A DNA stretch of 64,000 nt from CAILZL01 sp035548495. GTDB lineage: Bacteria > Pseudomonadota > Gammaproteobacteria > Steroidobacterales > Steroidobacteraceae. The translations under genes were made by a program, and so were the position numbers. The DNA lies in contig DASZSV010000084.1 of NCBI GenBank assembly GCA_035548495.1, forward strand, positions 36,277-100,276, in the 5' to 3' direction. This document shows positions 51,821 to 61,182 of the stretch, one piece after another; the stretch's first letter is position 1, and every line of letters starts with the position of its first letter. The notes beneath the pieces were generated by a model. That model was not told where the DNA came from. It worked only from the letters and a program-made list of their open reading frames with translations, and searched no databases.

Positions 51821-52893
51821 CGCACCCGCAACACGTTGAGTCTGCCTTCAGCGCCGCGCCAGAATATCAGCGCAGTCATTGCCGCCAATGCATGCACCCA
51901 CCACATGCCAAGCCATGCCGGTGTCACACCGCGAATCATCCACGATTGCGCAGATTGCAGCAGCAGGAGATACGCCAGATACACGAGGATGAATTGTGCC
52001 GCGCGCGCATAACGTCCTTGCCGCGGACGCAATCGTGATAACGGCACCGCAATCAACGCGAGAATGACAATCACCAATGGCGTCGATAGCCGCGATTGCA
52101 ACTCAGCAAGATCACCAGGTTTTGCTCCGCTGAGCAAACTCAGTGTCGGCTTCTGGTAGTCCTTCAGTTGAACATTGGCCACATCCGGCAATTGCACGGG
52201 AATGCCATGTTCTGCAAAACGCCAGATACGGAACTCGGCAGCACCCGGTGTGCCTTCATACCGTTCGCCATCGAACAGCACAAAGGTCTGCGATGCCTCG
52301 CCCACACCATGCTGCTCTGCGCGTGCGGCAGTGATAATCTCGATACGATCGCCTGTGGTGCGTTGCGCATAGACATTGTGCAACACACCATTGTCGTCAA
52401 TGCTTTCTGCGTAGAACACGATATTGCTGCCGCCAAAACTGCGAAACTTGCCCGGCTGCAAATTGGAAAACCTCGCTTCGCGCGCAGCTTGTGTTCTGAT
52501 GTTGATTTCCGCCCGCGCCGAGTTTGGCGCAACACTGAGCGACAACCATGCAAGCACAATGGCCGCCAGCAACGCAAGAAACAGAATGGGACGTAACACC
52601 TGACGATTGCCGAATCCGCAGGCCTGCATCGCGGTCATTTCGCTTTCGTGATACAGGCGTCCGAGTGCCAGCATGATGCCCAGAAACAAACTGATGGGCA
52701 GCAACATCAACAATTGCTGCAACAAGCGGAACCACAGTAATTCCAGCACAATTCTGCTGGACAGCCCCGACTCGGCAACCAGCTTGAAGACAAATGCGAG
52801 CTGATTGGATGTCAGAATTGCGAACAACACCACACTGACGGCGAGCCACGCCAGCACAACTTCGCGCAACACGTAACGCTCTAGCGTCCGCAT
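51817..52893 (-). CDS. lptF: LPS export system permease LptF
   Basis: This 358-residue partner of LptG has the LptF N-terminus (LERYVLREVVLAWLAVSVVLF), a periplasmic domain with GKFRSFGGSNIVFYAESID, and late PLSRLRPRQGRYARAAQFIL. It has six membrane segments. It is divergent from pepA (78 bases) as in other gammaproteobacteria. Confidence 0.95.
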   Translation of the reverse strand: MRTLERYVLREVVLAWLAVSVVLFAILTSNQLAFVFKLVAESGLSSRIVLELLWFRLLQQLLMLLPISLFLGIMLALGRLYHESEMTAMQACGFGNRQVLRPILFLALLAAIVLAWLSLSVAPNSARAEINIRTQAAREARFSNLQPGKFRSFGGSNIVFYAESIDDNGVLHNVYAQRTTGDRIEIITAARAEQHGVGEASQTFVLFDGERYEGTPGAAEFRIWRFAEHGIPVQLPDVANVQLKDYQKPTLSLLSGAKPGDLAELQSRLSTPLVIVILALIAVPLSRLRPRQGRYARAAQFILVYLAYLLLLQSAQSWMIRGVTPAWLGMWWVHALAAMTALIFWRGAEGRLNVLRVR

Positions 52894-52970
52894 GTGATAC
52901 GCTGGCTCATTATTGAATCGTATTTCGGCAATTCTCTTTCCATCTTCTTATTCAATTCGCAAGGTGTGTC

Positions 52971-54461
52971 ATGGAACTTACTGCTGTTTCTGCCTCGGTC
53001 GCCCGTCAACGAACGGATTGTGCCATTGTCGGTGTATATGAAAAAGGGACATTGAGTGCCGCCGCCAGGGAACTGGACAAAAAACTGGGTGGACAACTGA
53101 CGCGATTGGTGAAACAGGGCGATGTGCGCGGCAAACTGGGAGAAGTCGTGTTGCTGCCCGAAGTGCACAATGCACCTTGCGCACGTGCCTTGCTGGTCGG
53201 TCTGGGCGCCCAGGACAAATTCGGCCGCAAGCAATATCGCAAGGCACTCACTGCGGCCGTCAACGCCGTCAACAAGACCGGCAGTGTGCAGGCAACCAGT
53301 TATCTGTCACAGGAAACCGTTGCGGCAACCAGTGCTTATTACATCGGCCGCACCAGCGCCGAAGTCGCAGGCAACAGCACCTATCGCATCAATGATTTGA
53401 AATCCGCTAAGAAAGCACCCGCACCCAAACTCAAAAAACTGAACATTGCCATTCTCGGCACACCGGAACGCAATCAGGCCGAACAGGGATTAAAACATGG
53501 TCGCGGCATCGTCGCAGGCATGTCGCTAACACGTGATCTGGGCAATCTGCCTTCCAACATCTGCACACCCACTTATCTTGCAAAGACCGCACAGCAAATG
53601 GCTCGTGATCATCGCGGTCAATTGAAAGTGCGTGTGATGGATGAAAGCGAGATTCGCAAGTTGAAAATGGGCTCGTTCCTGTCCGTCACTGCGGGTTCCG
53701 AGGAACCACCCAAACTGATTGTGCTGGAATATCACGGCGGCAAGATCAAGGACAAACCGGTTGCGCTGGTCGGCAAGGGCATCACCTTCGACACCGGCGG
53801 TATTTCAATCAAGCCTTCTGCTGCCATGGATGAGATGAAGTACGACATGTGTGGCGCCGCCACGGTGCTGGGCGTGTTCAAATCCGCATTGACGTTGAAA
53901 CTGCCAATCAATCTGGTTGGCATCATCCCTACTTGCGAGAACATGCCCAGCGGCACGGCCACCAAACCCGGCGACATCGTAAAGAGCATGTCCGGTCAAA
54001 CCATTGAAGTGCTCAACACTGATGCCGAAGGCCGATTGATCCTGTGCGATGCGTTGACTTACTCGCGCCGCTTTGAACCCAAGGCCGTGATTGACATTGC
54101 AACATTGACCGGCGCCTGCGTGGTGGCACTGGGCAATCAATATTCAGGCTTGTTCAGCAATGATGATGAACTATCCGGTGCATTGACTCAGGCAGGCAAA
54201 CGTTCCGAAGATGGCGCATGGCCCATGCCATCTGATGAAGAATATCTGGATCAACTCAAAAGCAACTTCGCTGACATCGCCAATGTTGGCGGACGCGAAG
54301 CGGGCGCCATCACCGCCGCCTGCTTTCTTGGCAAATTCACCAAGGATTTGAAATGGGCGCATCTGGACATTGCCGGCACGGCATGGCTGAGCGGGTCACA
54401 CAAAGGCGGCACCGGCAGACCAGTTCCATTGCTGGTCGATTACTTGCTGAATGCCAAGTAA
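52971..54461 (+). CDS. pepA: Leucyl aminopeptidase (cytosol aminopeptidase)
   Basis: This 496-residue M17 peptidase has a two-metal active site: the motif NTDAEGRLIL carries the metal-binding Asp and Glu, and VGKGITFDTGGISIKP the catalytic Lys and Asp. It also has a non-catalytic N-terminal domain of about 170 residues. In E. coli PepA also serves as a DNA-binding architectural factor. The length is typical (about 500). It heads pepA-holC-valS. Confidence 0.97.
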   Translation: MELTAVSASVARQRTDCAIVGVYEKGTLSAAARELDKKLGGQLTRLVKQGDVRGKLGEVVLLPEVHNAPCARALLVGLGAQDKFGRKQYRKALTAAVNAVNKTGSVQATSYLSQETVAATSAYYIGRTSAEVAGNSTYRINDLKSAKKAPAPKLKKLNIAILGTPERNQAEQGLKHGRGIVAGMSLTRDLGNLPSNICTPTYLAKTAQQMARDHRGQLKVRVMDESEIRKLKMGSFLSVTAGSEEPPKLIVLEYHGGKIKDKPVALVGKGITFDTGGISIKPSAAMDEMKYDMCGAATVLGVFKSALTLKLPINLVGIIPTCENMPSGTATKPGDIVKSMSGQTIEVLNTDAEGRLILCDALTYSRRFEPKAVIDIATLTGACVVALGNQYSGLFSNDDELSGALTQAGKRSEDGAWPMPSDEEYLDQLKSNFADIANVGGREAGAITAACFLGKFTKDLKWAHLDIAGTAWLSGSHKGGTGRPVPLLVDYLLNAK

Positions 54462-54673
54462 TCGCTCTTACAATGCCGTCTGTAGATGTCACCTGCGTTG
54501 ATATTTTTGTAACACTGCAAATAACTGATACGTCATGCCCGCGGAGGCGATATTGCGATAATTTGGCCAGTAAGATAATTATTCCACTGGCCAAGTGATA
54601 TTGGGATAAGACGTTTTCACGGGAATGACAATGTGGCTTTCACCACGTCACAGCCAGATTGAAGCTTCAAACC
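54462..54673. other. pepA-holC spacer with nested inverted repeats
   Basis: Within this 212-base spacer, TTGGCCAGT (54563-54571) pairs with ACTGGCCAA (54586-54594), inside a looser outer pair of GTCATGCCCGCG- and CACGGGAATGAC-like words related to the CATTCCCGC repeat. It may be a REP-like element interrupted by another palindrome. Confidence 0.4.
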
Positions 54674-55126
54674 ATGCCAACCGTAGAATTCCACATCCTC
54701 AGTGAAGCAGGTGACATTGCGCGCATGCGTTACGCCTGCCAGCTTGTAGACGCAGCTTATTCACAAGGCAAGCGCATTGTCATTCATGTCAGCGACGACA
54801 ACGAAGCACAGAAGCTGGATGACATGCTGTGGACCTTCCGTGACCAGGCATTCATTCCCCATGAAATTGCGACAGCACAATCACATGAAATTGCGACAGC
54901 ACAATCACCGGCAAACGCACGCATCATGGCGTTGATCGGCACGTCGGTGCCCGACTCATTCAGCACTCAACTGATCAACATCGGTACTGCGATACCCGCG
55001 AAACTTGAATCACTGCAACATGTGATTGAAGTGGTCGATGCCGATGCACAGCGCAAGCAACAGGCGCGTGAGCGCTACAAGCAATATCGTGAACTCGGCT
55101 GCACGCTTGAAACAAAAAACCTCTGA
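54674..55126 (+). CDS. holC: DNA polymerase III chi subunit
   Basis: This 150-residue clamp-loader accessory subunit contacts single-strand-binding protein. The family pattern is VEFHILSE, ACQLVDAAYSQGKRIVIHV, and WTFRDQAFIPHE. An exact 24-base tandem duplication adds HEIATAQS twice at residues 63-78, lengthening the variable loop. The ATG at 54674 (MPTVEFH) is the family start. It lies between pepA and valS. Confidence 0.93.
   Translation: MPTVEFHILSEAGDIARMRYACQLVDAAYSQGKRIVIHVSDDNEAQKLDDMLWTFRDQAFIPHEIATAQSHEIATAQSPANARIMALIGTSVPDSFSTQLINIGTAIPAKLESLQHVIEVVDADAQRKQQARERYKQYRELGCTLETKNL
54860..54907. repeat. Exact 24-base tandem duplication inside holC
   Basis: Bases 54860-54883 are repeated identically at 54884-54907 in frame, encoding HEIATAQS twice. 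Exact identity shows a recent duplication, for example by replication slippage. Confidence 0.95.
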
Positions 55127-55147
55127 CCCTTACGGGCCAGAGGTTTG
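55116..55147. terminator. Bidirectional terminator between holC and outer-membrane protein gene
   Basis: AAAACCTCTG and CAGAGGTTT form a stem around CCC-TTA-CGGG. It overlaps the holC stop codon. On the minus strand it is followed by a six-T run, so it can terminate the convergent outer-membrane protein gene; on the plus strand the T-tract is shorter. Confidence 0.75.
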
Positions 55148-55169
55148 TCTTCTTTGATTCACTGTTGAA

Positions 55170-55820
55170 TCAGAAACGGCCAATCAGCATCACGCCGAAA
55201 TTGCTGGCGTTCAGCTTCTTTTTTTCGCCATCATTTGCGTCCAAATAATTGTAGTTGATATTTGTATAAGTTAGCGCCACAAACTTCCAGCCAGCCTCCA
55301 AATTAACACCGAGTGCTGGATCATACTTCTGACTATCCAAACCGGTGACATTTCGTGCAGCGTGAAAAGCGTTGTTCAAATGCCACACAGGACCTACTCC
55401 CATCCACCAAGAATCAGTGAACCAATAGCTAAATTGCAAGGCGGGTACGACGCGACCGATATATATATTGGCATTTGAGGCCGGAGTAGTCACATATTTG
55501 TACCCAACTGTAGCCATGATATCGAGAGGAAGCGACGCAAACTTGTAATGCCCCCCAACGGAAAATGTAAGTCCTTGCCCAGTACTTACAGAATGGTAAG
55601 AGCAATTCTGTCCGGATGAATCACACAGTAAGACAGAATCAGCACTATCGCCACCAAACTCAACCGCAGCAGATACAGCAAAACCCAATCCTGATTTGGA
55701 CGCGTTATCCGCACTGTGATCACGAAAATCATCATCTTCGCGATCACTGCCGCCGCTAGCAAAACAGGCGGCACCGGCCAGCAGCAACATTGCACCAAGC
55801 ACATATTTCTTCATTTTCAT
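55170..55820 (-). CDS. Outer membrane beta-barrel protein
   Basis: This 216-residue protein has a signal peptide (VLGAMLLLAGAACFASG), an Asp-rich stretch and about eight amphipathic strands ending in FGVMLIGRF with a terminal Phe. It resembles small OmpW/OmpA-like barrels, but I cannot name the family. The GAGG before the ATG at 55820 supports the start. It sits between holC and valS on the opposite strand, interrupting the usual pepA-holC-valS run. Confidence 0.8.
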   Translation of the reverse strand: MKMKKYVLGAMLLLAGAACFASGGSDREDDDFRDHSADNASKSGLGFAVSAAVEFGGDSADSVLLCDSSGQNCSYHSVSTGQGLTFSVGGHYKFASLPLDIMATVGYKYVTTPASNANIYIGRVVPALQFSYWFTDSWWMGVGPVWHLNNAFHAARNVTGLDSQKYDPALGVNLEAGWKFVALTYTNINYNYLDANDGEKKKLNASNFGVMLIGRF

Positions 55821-55972
55821 GGTCCTTTTCCTCAAGGTCTGAAACACAGGTGAACCTGCAAATGCGGCGTATTCTAACCGCTTTAATTCGGCAAGCGGAC
55901 ACCAGCACCGCTATAATTGCCACTTGTCTTCAACCAGCTACATCCGTTTTACGATAACGTTCCCGCACGACC

Positions 55973-58756
55973 ATGGAAAAAGCCTACTCGCCTCGCGACA
56001 TTGAACAACGCAACTATCAACGCTGGGAAGCCGCTGGCTGGTTCAAACCCTCAGGCAAGGGCATGTCCTACTGCATCGTGATTCCGCCGCCCAATGTCAC
56101 GGGCACGTTGCACATGGGTCACGCATTCCAGCATTCGCTGATGGATACACTGACGCGCCTGCATCGCATGGATGGCGACAATGCACTGTGGCAACCCGGC
56201 ACTGACCACGCTGGCATCGCCACACAAATGGTGGTGGAGCGCCAGTTGAATGCCGAAGGCAAGCATCGTCATGATCTGGGCCGCGAAGAATTCCTGAAAC
56301 GTGTGTGGCAATGGAAAGAACAATCCGGTGACACCATCTGCCGGCAAATGCGTCGTCTTGGCAATTCAGTGGACTGGGAACATGACCGCTTCACCATGGA
56401 CGAAGGCTTATCAAAGGCCGTCACTGAAGTATTTGTGCGGCTCTATGAAGAAAATCTGATTTATCGCGGCAAACGCCTGGTGAACTGGGATCCCGTACTG
56501 CACACCGCACTATCGGATCTGGAGGTGCAATCCGAGCCCGAACAAGGTCATCTGTGGCATTTCAAATATCCGCTTGCCGATGGTTCAGGTCATTTGGTGG
56601 TTGCAACAACGCGGCCGGAAACCATGCTGGGTGATACCGCAGTCGCAGTGCATCCTGAAGACGAACGCTACAAGCATCTTGTTGGCAAGCAGATCAAACT
56701 GCCATTGACTGATCGTTTGATTCCGATCATTGCTGATGATTATGTGGATCGTGAGTTCGGCAGTGGCTGTGTGAAGATCACACCCGCTCATGACTTCAAT
56801 GACTATGAAATGGGCAAGCGGCATGGATTGGAATTGATCAACATCTTTGATGCCAATGCGACCATCAATGATCAGGCACCCACACAATATCAGGGACTCG
56901 ATCGTTTCAAAGCCCGCAAACAAATCGTCTCTGATCTCGAAGCATTGGGACTGGTTGAAAAGATCGAACCACACACATTAAATGTACCTCGCGGCGATCG
57001 CAGCAACGCCGTGCTGGAACCGTGGCTCACTGATCAATGGTATGTACGTGTAGCACCACTGGCCGAACCGGCAATCAAGGTGGTGGAAGATGGCCGCGTC
57101 AAGTTTGTGCCTGATAACTGGTCAAAGACTTATTTTCAATGGATGCACAACATTCAGGACTGGTGTATTTCGCGTCAGTTATGGTGGGGACATCGCATAC
57201 CGGCGTGGTATGACGATCAGGGTAATATCTATGTTGCGCGCAACGAAGCAGAAGCCCAACAGCAAGCCATGAAGCAACATGGCAAGCAGGTTTCATTGCA
57301 GCAGGATAACGACGTACTCGACACCTGGTTCTCATCGGCGCTGTGGCCATTTTCCACCTTGGGCTGGCCAGAACAGACTGATCGATTGAAGACCTTTTAT
57401 CCGACCAACGTGCTGGTCACCGGCTTCGATATCATCTTCTTCTGGGTGGCCCGCATGATCATGATGGGCCTGAAATTCGCAGGCGACGTGCCATTTCGCG
57501 AGGTGTACATCACCGGTCTGGTGCGTGATGAAAATGGCGACAAGATGTCCAAGTCCAAGGGCAACATCATTGATCCACTGGACTTGATCGACGGCATTGA
57601 TCTTGAATCACTGGTGGCAAAACGCACCACGGGCCTGATGCAGCCGCAACTGAAAGACAAGATCGAAAAAAATACGCGCAAACAGTTTCCACAAGGCATT
57701 CCATCGTACGGCGCCGATGCATTGCGTTTCACACTGGCATCGCTCGCAACACAGGGCCGCGATATCCGTTTTGAACTCGGCCGCATCGAAGGTTATCGCA
57801 ACTTCTGCAACAAGCTGTGGAATGCAGCGCGCTATGTGCTGATGAATACCGATGGACAGGATTGTTCCGCCGGCGGCGAATTGTCCATTGCTGATCGCTG
57901 GATCAAATCACGTCTGGGTCACACCATTGAACAAGTGCGCAACCAGTTCAATCACTATCGCTTTGATCTTGCTTCACAGGCACTGTACGAGTTTGCGTGG
58001 TATGAATACTGCGACTGGTATCTGGAGCTGAGCAAACCGGTGTTGCAGTCGGAAAGTTCCAGTGCTGCGCAGAAGCGCGGCACACGGCATACCTTGCTGC
58101 AAGTATTTGAAGGCTATTTACGATTGCTGCATCCGCTGATGCCCTTCGTTACCGAAGAAATCTGGCAAAGCATTGCACCATTGGCCGGTGTGAAAATTGA
58201 TCCATCGCGCAACACCATCATGTTGCAGGCCTATCCAAAGATCAGCGAATTTCCCGTTGATGCGGATGCTGATCAAGCCATTGCACCCATCAAGGCTGCG
58301 ATTCTCGGTCCACGCCAGATTCGCGGACAGCTTGATGTGCCGCAATCACGCAAGATTACGTTGTACTTCAAGTCCGGCAATGCGCATGACTGGCCTGCGA
58401 TTGAAAACAATCTCGCGCTGGTCATGGGCACTGCGAATGTCAGCGCCGTGATTCATGTGAGTGATGAATCTTCATTGCCACCGGCCGCACTGCAAGTAGT
58501 GGACGGCCGTTCGCTGTATGCACCGTTGTCAGAATTGATTGATGACGTGGATGCAGAATTGAATCGCATTGAAAAGCGCAAAGCCAGAACCACACAGGAA
58601 TTGGCGAAGTGTGAAAACAAATTGAGTAATGCCAACTTTGTTGCCAATGCACCGGCTGCTGTCGTGGAGCAGGAACGTGAACGCATTGTGAACTTCAAGG
58701 CGGAATTGCAACAGCTGACGGAGCAAGCGCAACGGGTTGCGTTGCTGAGAAAGTGA
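55973..58756 (+). CDS. valS: Valyl-tRNA synthetase
   Basis: This 927-residue class I synthetase has the HIGH-type motif PPNVTGTLHMGHAF (about 40-53), the KMSKS loop GDKMSKSKGN, an editing domain in between and a C-terminal coiled coil (about 860-927) that binds the tRNA. The length is close to E. coli (951). Usually it follows holC directly; here an outer-membrane protein gene on the other strand intervenes. Confidence 0.97.
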   Translation: MEKAYSPRDIEQRNYQRWEAAGWFKPSGKGMSYCIVIPPPNVTGTLHMGHAFQHSLMDTLTRLHRMDGDNALWQPGTDHAGIATQMVVERQLNAEGKHRHDLGREEFLKRVWQWKEQSGDTICRQMRRLGNSVDWEHDRFTMDEGLSKAVTEVFVRLYEENLIYRGKRLVNWDPVLHTALSDLEVQSEPEQGHLWHFKYPLADGSGHLVVATTRPETMLGDTAVAVHPEDERYKHLVGKQIKLPLTDRLIPIIADDYVDREFGSGCVKITPAHDFNDYEMGKRHGLELINIFDANATINDQAPTQYQGLDRFKARKQIVSDLEALGLVEKIEPHTLNVPRGDRSNAVLEPWLTDQWYVRVAPLAEPAIKVVEDGRVKFVPDNWSKTYFQWMHNIQDWCISRQLWWGHRIPAWYDDQGNIYVARNEAEAQQQAMKQHGKQVSLQQDNDVLDTWFSSALWPFSTLGWPEQTDRLKTFYPTNVLVTGFDIIFFWVARMIMMGLKFAGDVPFREVYITGLVRDENGDKMSKSKGNIIDPLDLIDGIDLESLVAKRTTGLMQPQLKDKIEKNTRKQFPQGIPSYGADALRFTLASLATQGRDIRFELGRIEGYRNFCNKLWNAARYVLMNTDGQDCSAGGELSIADRWIKSRLGHTIEQVRNQFNHYRFDLASQALYEFAWYEYCDWYLELSKPVLQSESSSAAQKRGTRHTLLQVFEGYLRLLHPLMPFVTEEIWQSIAPLAGVKIDPSRNTIMLQAYPKISEFPVDADADQAIAPIKAAILGPRQIRGQLDVPQSRKITLYFKSGNAHDWPAIENNLALVMGTANVSAVIHVSDESSLPPAALQVVDGRSLYAPLSELIDDVDAELNRIEKRKARTTQELAKCENKLSNANFVANAPAAVVEQERERIVNFKAELQQLTEQAQRVALLRK

Positions 58757-58767
58757 ATTGATTGCTT

Positions 58768-58830
58768 GTAGGCTGGGCGGCCTCGCCCAGCTTTTTTTCA
58801 AGAGACGCTGAGCGAAGCCGCCCAGCCTAC
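58768..58830 (+). terminator. valS terminator within a palindromic repeat
   Basis: GCTGGGCG-GCCT-CGCCCAGC (58772-58791) followed by a seven-T run is a strong intrinsic terminator. It is nested in a larger inverted repeat, GTAGGCTGGGCGG (58768-58780) with CCGCCCAGCCTAC (58818-58830), related to the era-recO hairpin. A dispersed repeat seems to serve as the terminator. Confidence 0.85.
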
Positions 58831-58861
58831 GTTTTCGATCTGATTAGAGATCACTGCTGTA

Positions 58862-59809
58862 ATGAACGCCATCACTCAACCAGATTCCACCTCAATCGAC
58901 GCGCTGAATCAAACCATTGCGCAGCTGAACAAGGTGATCCTTGGCAAGGACATGCAGATACGTCTTGCCATGACCTGCATGCTGGCACGCGGTCACTTGC
59001 TGATTGAAGACGTGCCCGGCGTGGGCAAGACCACACTGGCGCAATCGCTGGCGCATACACTGGGTCTTTCCTATCAACGCATTCAATTCACGAGTGATCT
59101 GTTGCCCGCGGATGTGATTGGCGTGTCCATCTTTGATCGCAACGATGGCAACTTCCACTTTCACAAAGGTCCGATATTTGCGCAGGTGGTGCTGGCTGAT
59201 GAAGTCAACCGCGCTTCACCAAAGGCGCAAAGTGCATTGCTGGAGGCCATGGAAGAACAGCAAGTCACGGCGGATGGCAATACTCATGCACTGCCTTCAC
59301 CGTTCTTTGTCATTGCAACACAGAATCCGACGTATCAGATTGGCACGTATCCGCTGCCTGAATCACAACTGGATCGTTTTCTGATGCGCATTGAACTGGG
59401 CTACCCCGACGCAGCGCATGAGCGGCAGTTATTGAGTGGTCAGGATCGTCGCGAGTTGCTGCATACATTGAATGCCACGTTGTCATCACAACAACTGGTC
59501 AGCCTGCAACAACGCGTGAAGCAAGTCCATGCTTCCGACGCGTTGCTGGACTATGTGCAGGCCATCGTGCGTTATACGCGTGCATCTGCAAAGTTTACCG
59601 CGGGACTTTCACCGCGTGCAGCATTGTCATTGTTGCACGCGGCGCAAGCATGGGCCTTGATGAACGGTCATAGTGGCGTACTGCCTGAAGATGTGCAGGC
59701 AGTACTCACTGCAGTGATTGGTCATCGCCTTGTTCCCGCCAGTGATGCCGCGTTGAACAGACCAGCGGACATCGGCCAGCATGTGCTGAAGTCAGTGGCC
59801 GTGCCCTGA
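58862..59809 (+). CDS. MoxR-type AAA+ ATPase
   Basis: This 315-residue AAA+ chaperone of the MoxR family has Walker A VPGVGKTTLAQSLA, Walker B VVLADEVNRASPK and sensor motifs FFVIATQNPTY and LDRFLMRIELGYP. MoxR proteins usually act with von Willebrand/DUF58 and transglutaminase partners, which follow at 61183 and 62310 after an inserted gene pair. The ATG at 58862 is preceded by GAG-like bases only. Confidence 0.95.
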   Translation: MNAITQPDSTSIDALNQTIAQLNKVILGKDMQIRLAMTCMLARGHLLIEDVPGVGKTTLAQSLAHTLGLSYQRIQFTSDLLPADVIGVSIFDRNDGNFHFHKGPIFAQVVLADEVNRASPKAQSALLEAMEEQQVTADGNTHALPSPFFVIATQNPTYQIGTYPLPESQLDRFLMRIELGYPDAAHERQLLSGQDRRELLHTLNATLSSQQLVSLQQRVKQVHASDALLDYVQAIVRYTRASAKFTAGLSPRAALSLLHAAQAWALMNGHSGVLPEDVQAVLTAVIGHRLVPASDAALNRPADIGQHVLKSVAVP

Positions 59810-59820
59810 CCGCCGGTGCG

Positions 59821-60642
59821 TTACGCCACCTTCACAGCTTTCACAACCACCTCTCTCAGGTTCTGAAATACCGACTCCCAACCGTGCCGGTGCGCGGCCA
59901 GATCCTTTTCGGTCGTCAGACCATCATGAATCAATTCGATACGCGCTTCACCCTTGTCCGTCGAGCTGAACGTCAACCACACTTTGCTGTTACTCAACGG
60001 CCCGGTGCAACCCCGCAACCAGGAAAAGGATATTTTTTTGTTGGCGATGATGTCGAGAAACTCTCCGGCAATGCCGCCGTGCTCATTCGGCACTTGAAAC
60101 TTTCCACCCGCTTTGTAATCGACAACACCACGTGACACATCACCCATGAATGCAAAGAAAGTCGCCGGATTCTTGCAGATGGCAAACATCTCGTCGACCG
60201 GCGCCTGATAAATCCGCACCATGCGCAAACGGCCCTGCTGCAACTCGTTGCCGAAATCATCGACGCCGTGCATCCAGCCATGTTGATGAGCGTCGCAAAT
60301 TTCCTGATTCCTGAATCCGGTGTGCAACAAAACCAGCCGGGTCTTTGATGCTTCAGGGAACAATTCGATGGTCACCTGAGTATCCGGCTGACGGTCAGGT
60401 TCAAAACTCTGGCACCAGCTGAATACAATTTTTCGTTCGGGAACGATCTCCAGAAACTCGCCATAGTTGAACTTGCCATGGCTCCAGAAATCGATGTGAT
60501 ACTTCCCGCCCACACGAAAATCAATCTTCATGCTGCTGGAATCGGCACTGCAATTCATGAACAACCGTCCTTCCTTCAGGGCGCGAAATACATCGCTGAC
60601 CGGACGGCCGATCACCTTCTCGACTTTGACTTGATACGACAT
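59821..60642 (-). CDS. Tandem SRPBCC (AHSA1-like) domain protein
   Basis: This 273-residue protein has two START-like AHSA1/SRPBCC domains. The first is about 1-135 (VEKVIGRPVSDVFRAL to TRLVLLHTGF) and the second about 140-270 (VRIYQAPVDEMFAICKNP to ARIELIHDGL). Both keep the hydrophobic-cavity pattern of the Aha1-C family. Such proteins are commonly encoded with an ArsR-type regulator, as here. The ligand is unknown. The ATG at 60642 lies one base past the ArsR stop. Confidence 0.9.
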   Translation of the reverse strand: MSYQVKVEKVIGRPVSDVFRALKEGRLFMNCSADSSSMKIDFRVGGKYHIDFWSHGKFNYGEFLEIVPERKIVFSWCQSFEPDRQPDTQVTIELFPEASKTRLVLLHTGFRNQEICDAHQHGWMHGVDDFGNELQQGRLRMVRIYQAPVDEMFAICKNPATFFAFMGDVSRGVVDYKAGGKFQVPNEHGGIAGEFLDIIANKKISFSWLRGCTGPLSNSKVWLTFSSTDKGEARIELIHDGLTTEKDLAAHRHGWESVFQNLREVVVKAVKVA

Positions 60643-60643
60643 G

Positions 60644-60994
60644 TTACTTTCTCCGCTTCTTGGGTTTAACCTCGGACTCCAGACTTTCAGCAAATGCATC
60701 CAGACGCTGATTCCAGAACCGGGTATAGAACTGGATGCATTCTTCGGCATTCTTCAACGCCGCAGGATTGATGGAACACTCATGCACGCGGCCGGAAATT
60801 TTCCGGTTGAGCAGTTTTGCTTTTTCAAGAATCTTGATGTGCTTGGAGATGGCCGCCAGCGACATGTGAAACGGTTCAGCCAATGCACCGATGGTGCAGG
60901 CGCCTGCATTCAGCATGTTCAATATCCGCCGGCGCGTGGGATCGGACAGCGCGTAAAACACCAGATCAAGTTCGGATGATAGAATGTTAACCAT
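60644..60994 (-). CDS. ArsR-family winged-helix repressor
   Basis: This 116-residue regulator has the ArsR fold with LSDPTRRRILNML and the recognition helix region AEPFHMSLAAISKHIKILE. No metal-binding Cys pair typical of ArsR/SmtB sensors is present, so it is likely an autoregulator responding to a small molecule or to its SRPBCC partner. The ATG at 60994 lies inside its own candidate operator. The gene pair is transcribed against moxR and DUF58. Confidence 0.93.
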   Translation of the reverse strand: MVNILSSELDLVFYALSDPTRRRILNMLNAGACTIGALAEPFHMSLAAISKHIKILEKAKLLNRKISGRVHECSINPAALKNAEECIQFYTRFWNQRLDAFAESLESEVKPKKRRK

Positions 60995-61041
60995 ATGGTT
61001 GAATATTAGGCCGGCGATGGCTGACTGTCAACCATTTGGTT
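60989..61041. promoter_or_regulatory. Twin palindromic operators of the ArsR-SRPBCC pair
   Basis: AACCATATGGTT (60989-61000) and AACCATTTGGTT (61030-61041) are two copies of one dyad 41 bases apart (about four helical turns), each flanked by A/T-rich bases (GTTGAATAT, GGTTAAATAT). The first overlaps the ArsR start codon. They are the obvious binding sites for this repressor. Confidence 0.7.
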
Positions 61042-61088
61042 AAATATTTTGCCACGGTATCCGGAGAAATGCCGGAGGCAATCACTGC

Positions 61089-61112
61089 GTCATTCCCGCC
61101 TTGTGAGAATGG
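61089..61112. repeat. Degenerate CATTCCCGC-type palindrome
   Basis: CATTCCCGCC TTG TGAGAATGG is an imperfect copy of the CATTCCCGC repeat, in the region between ArsR and DUF58. Confidence 0.5.
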
Positions 61113-61182
61113 CGAGTAACTCCATCCAGAGACCTTTCCATATTTTGAAATAGGTTCTACGCGTAGTAACCTGCGGACTATC

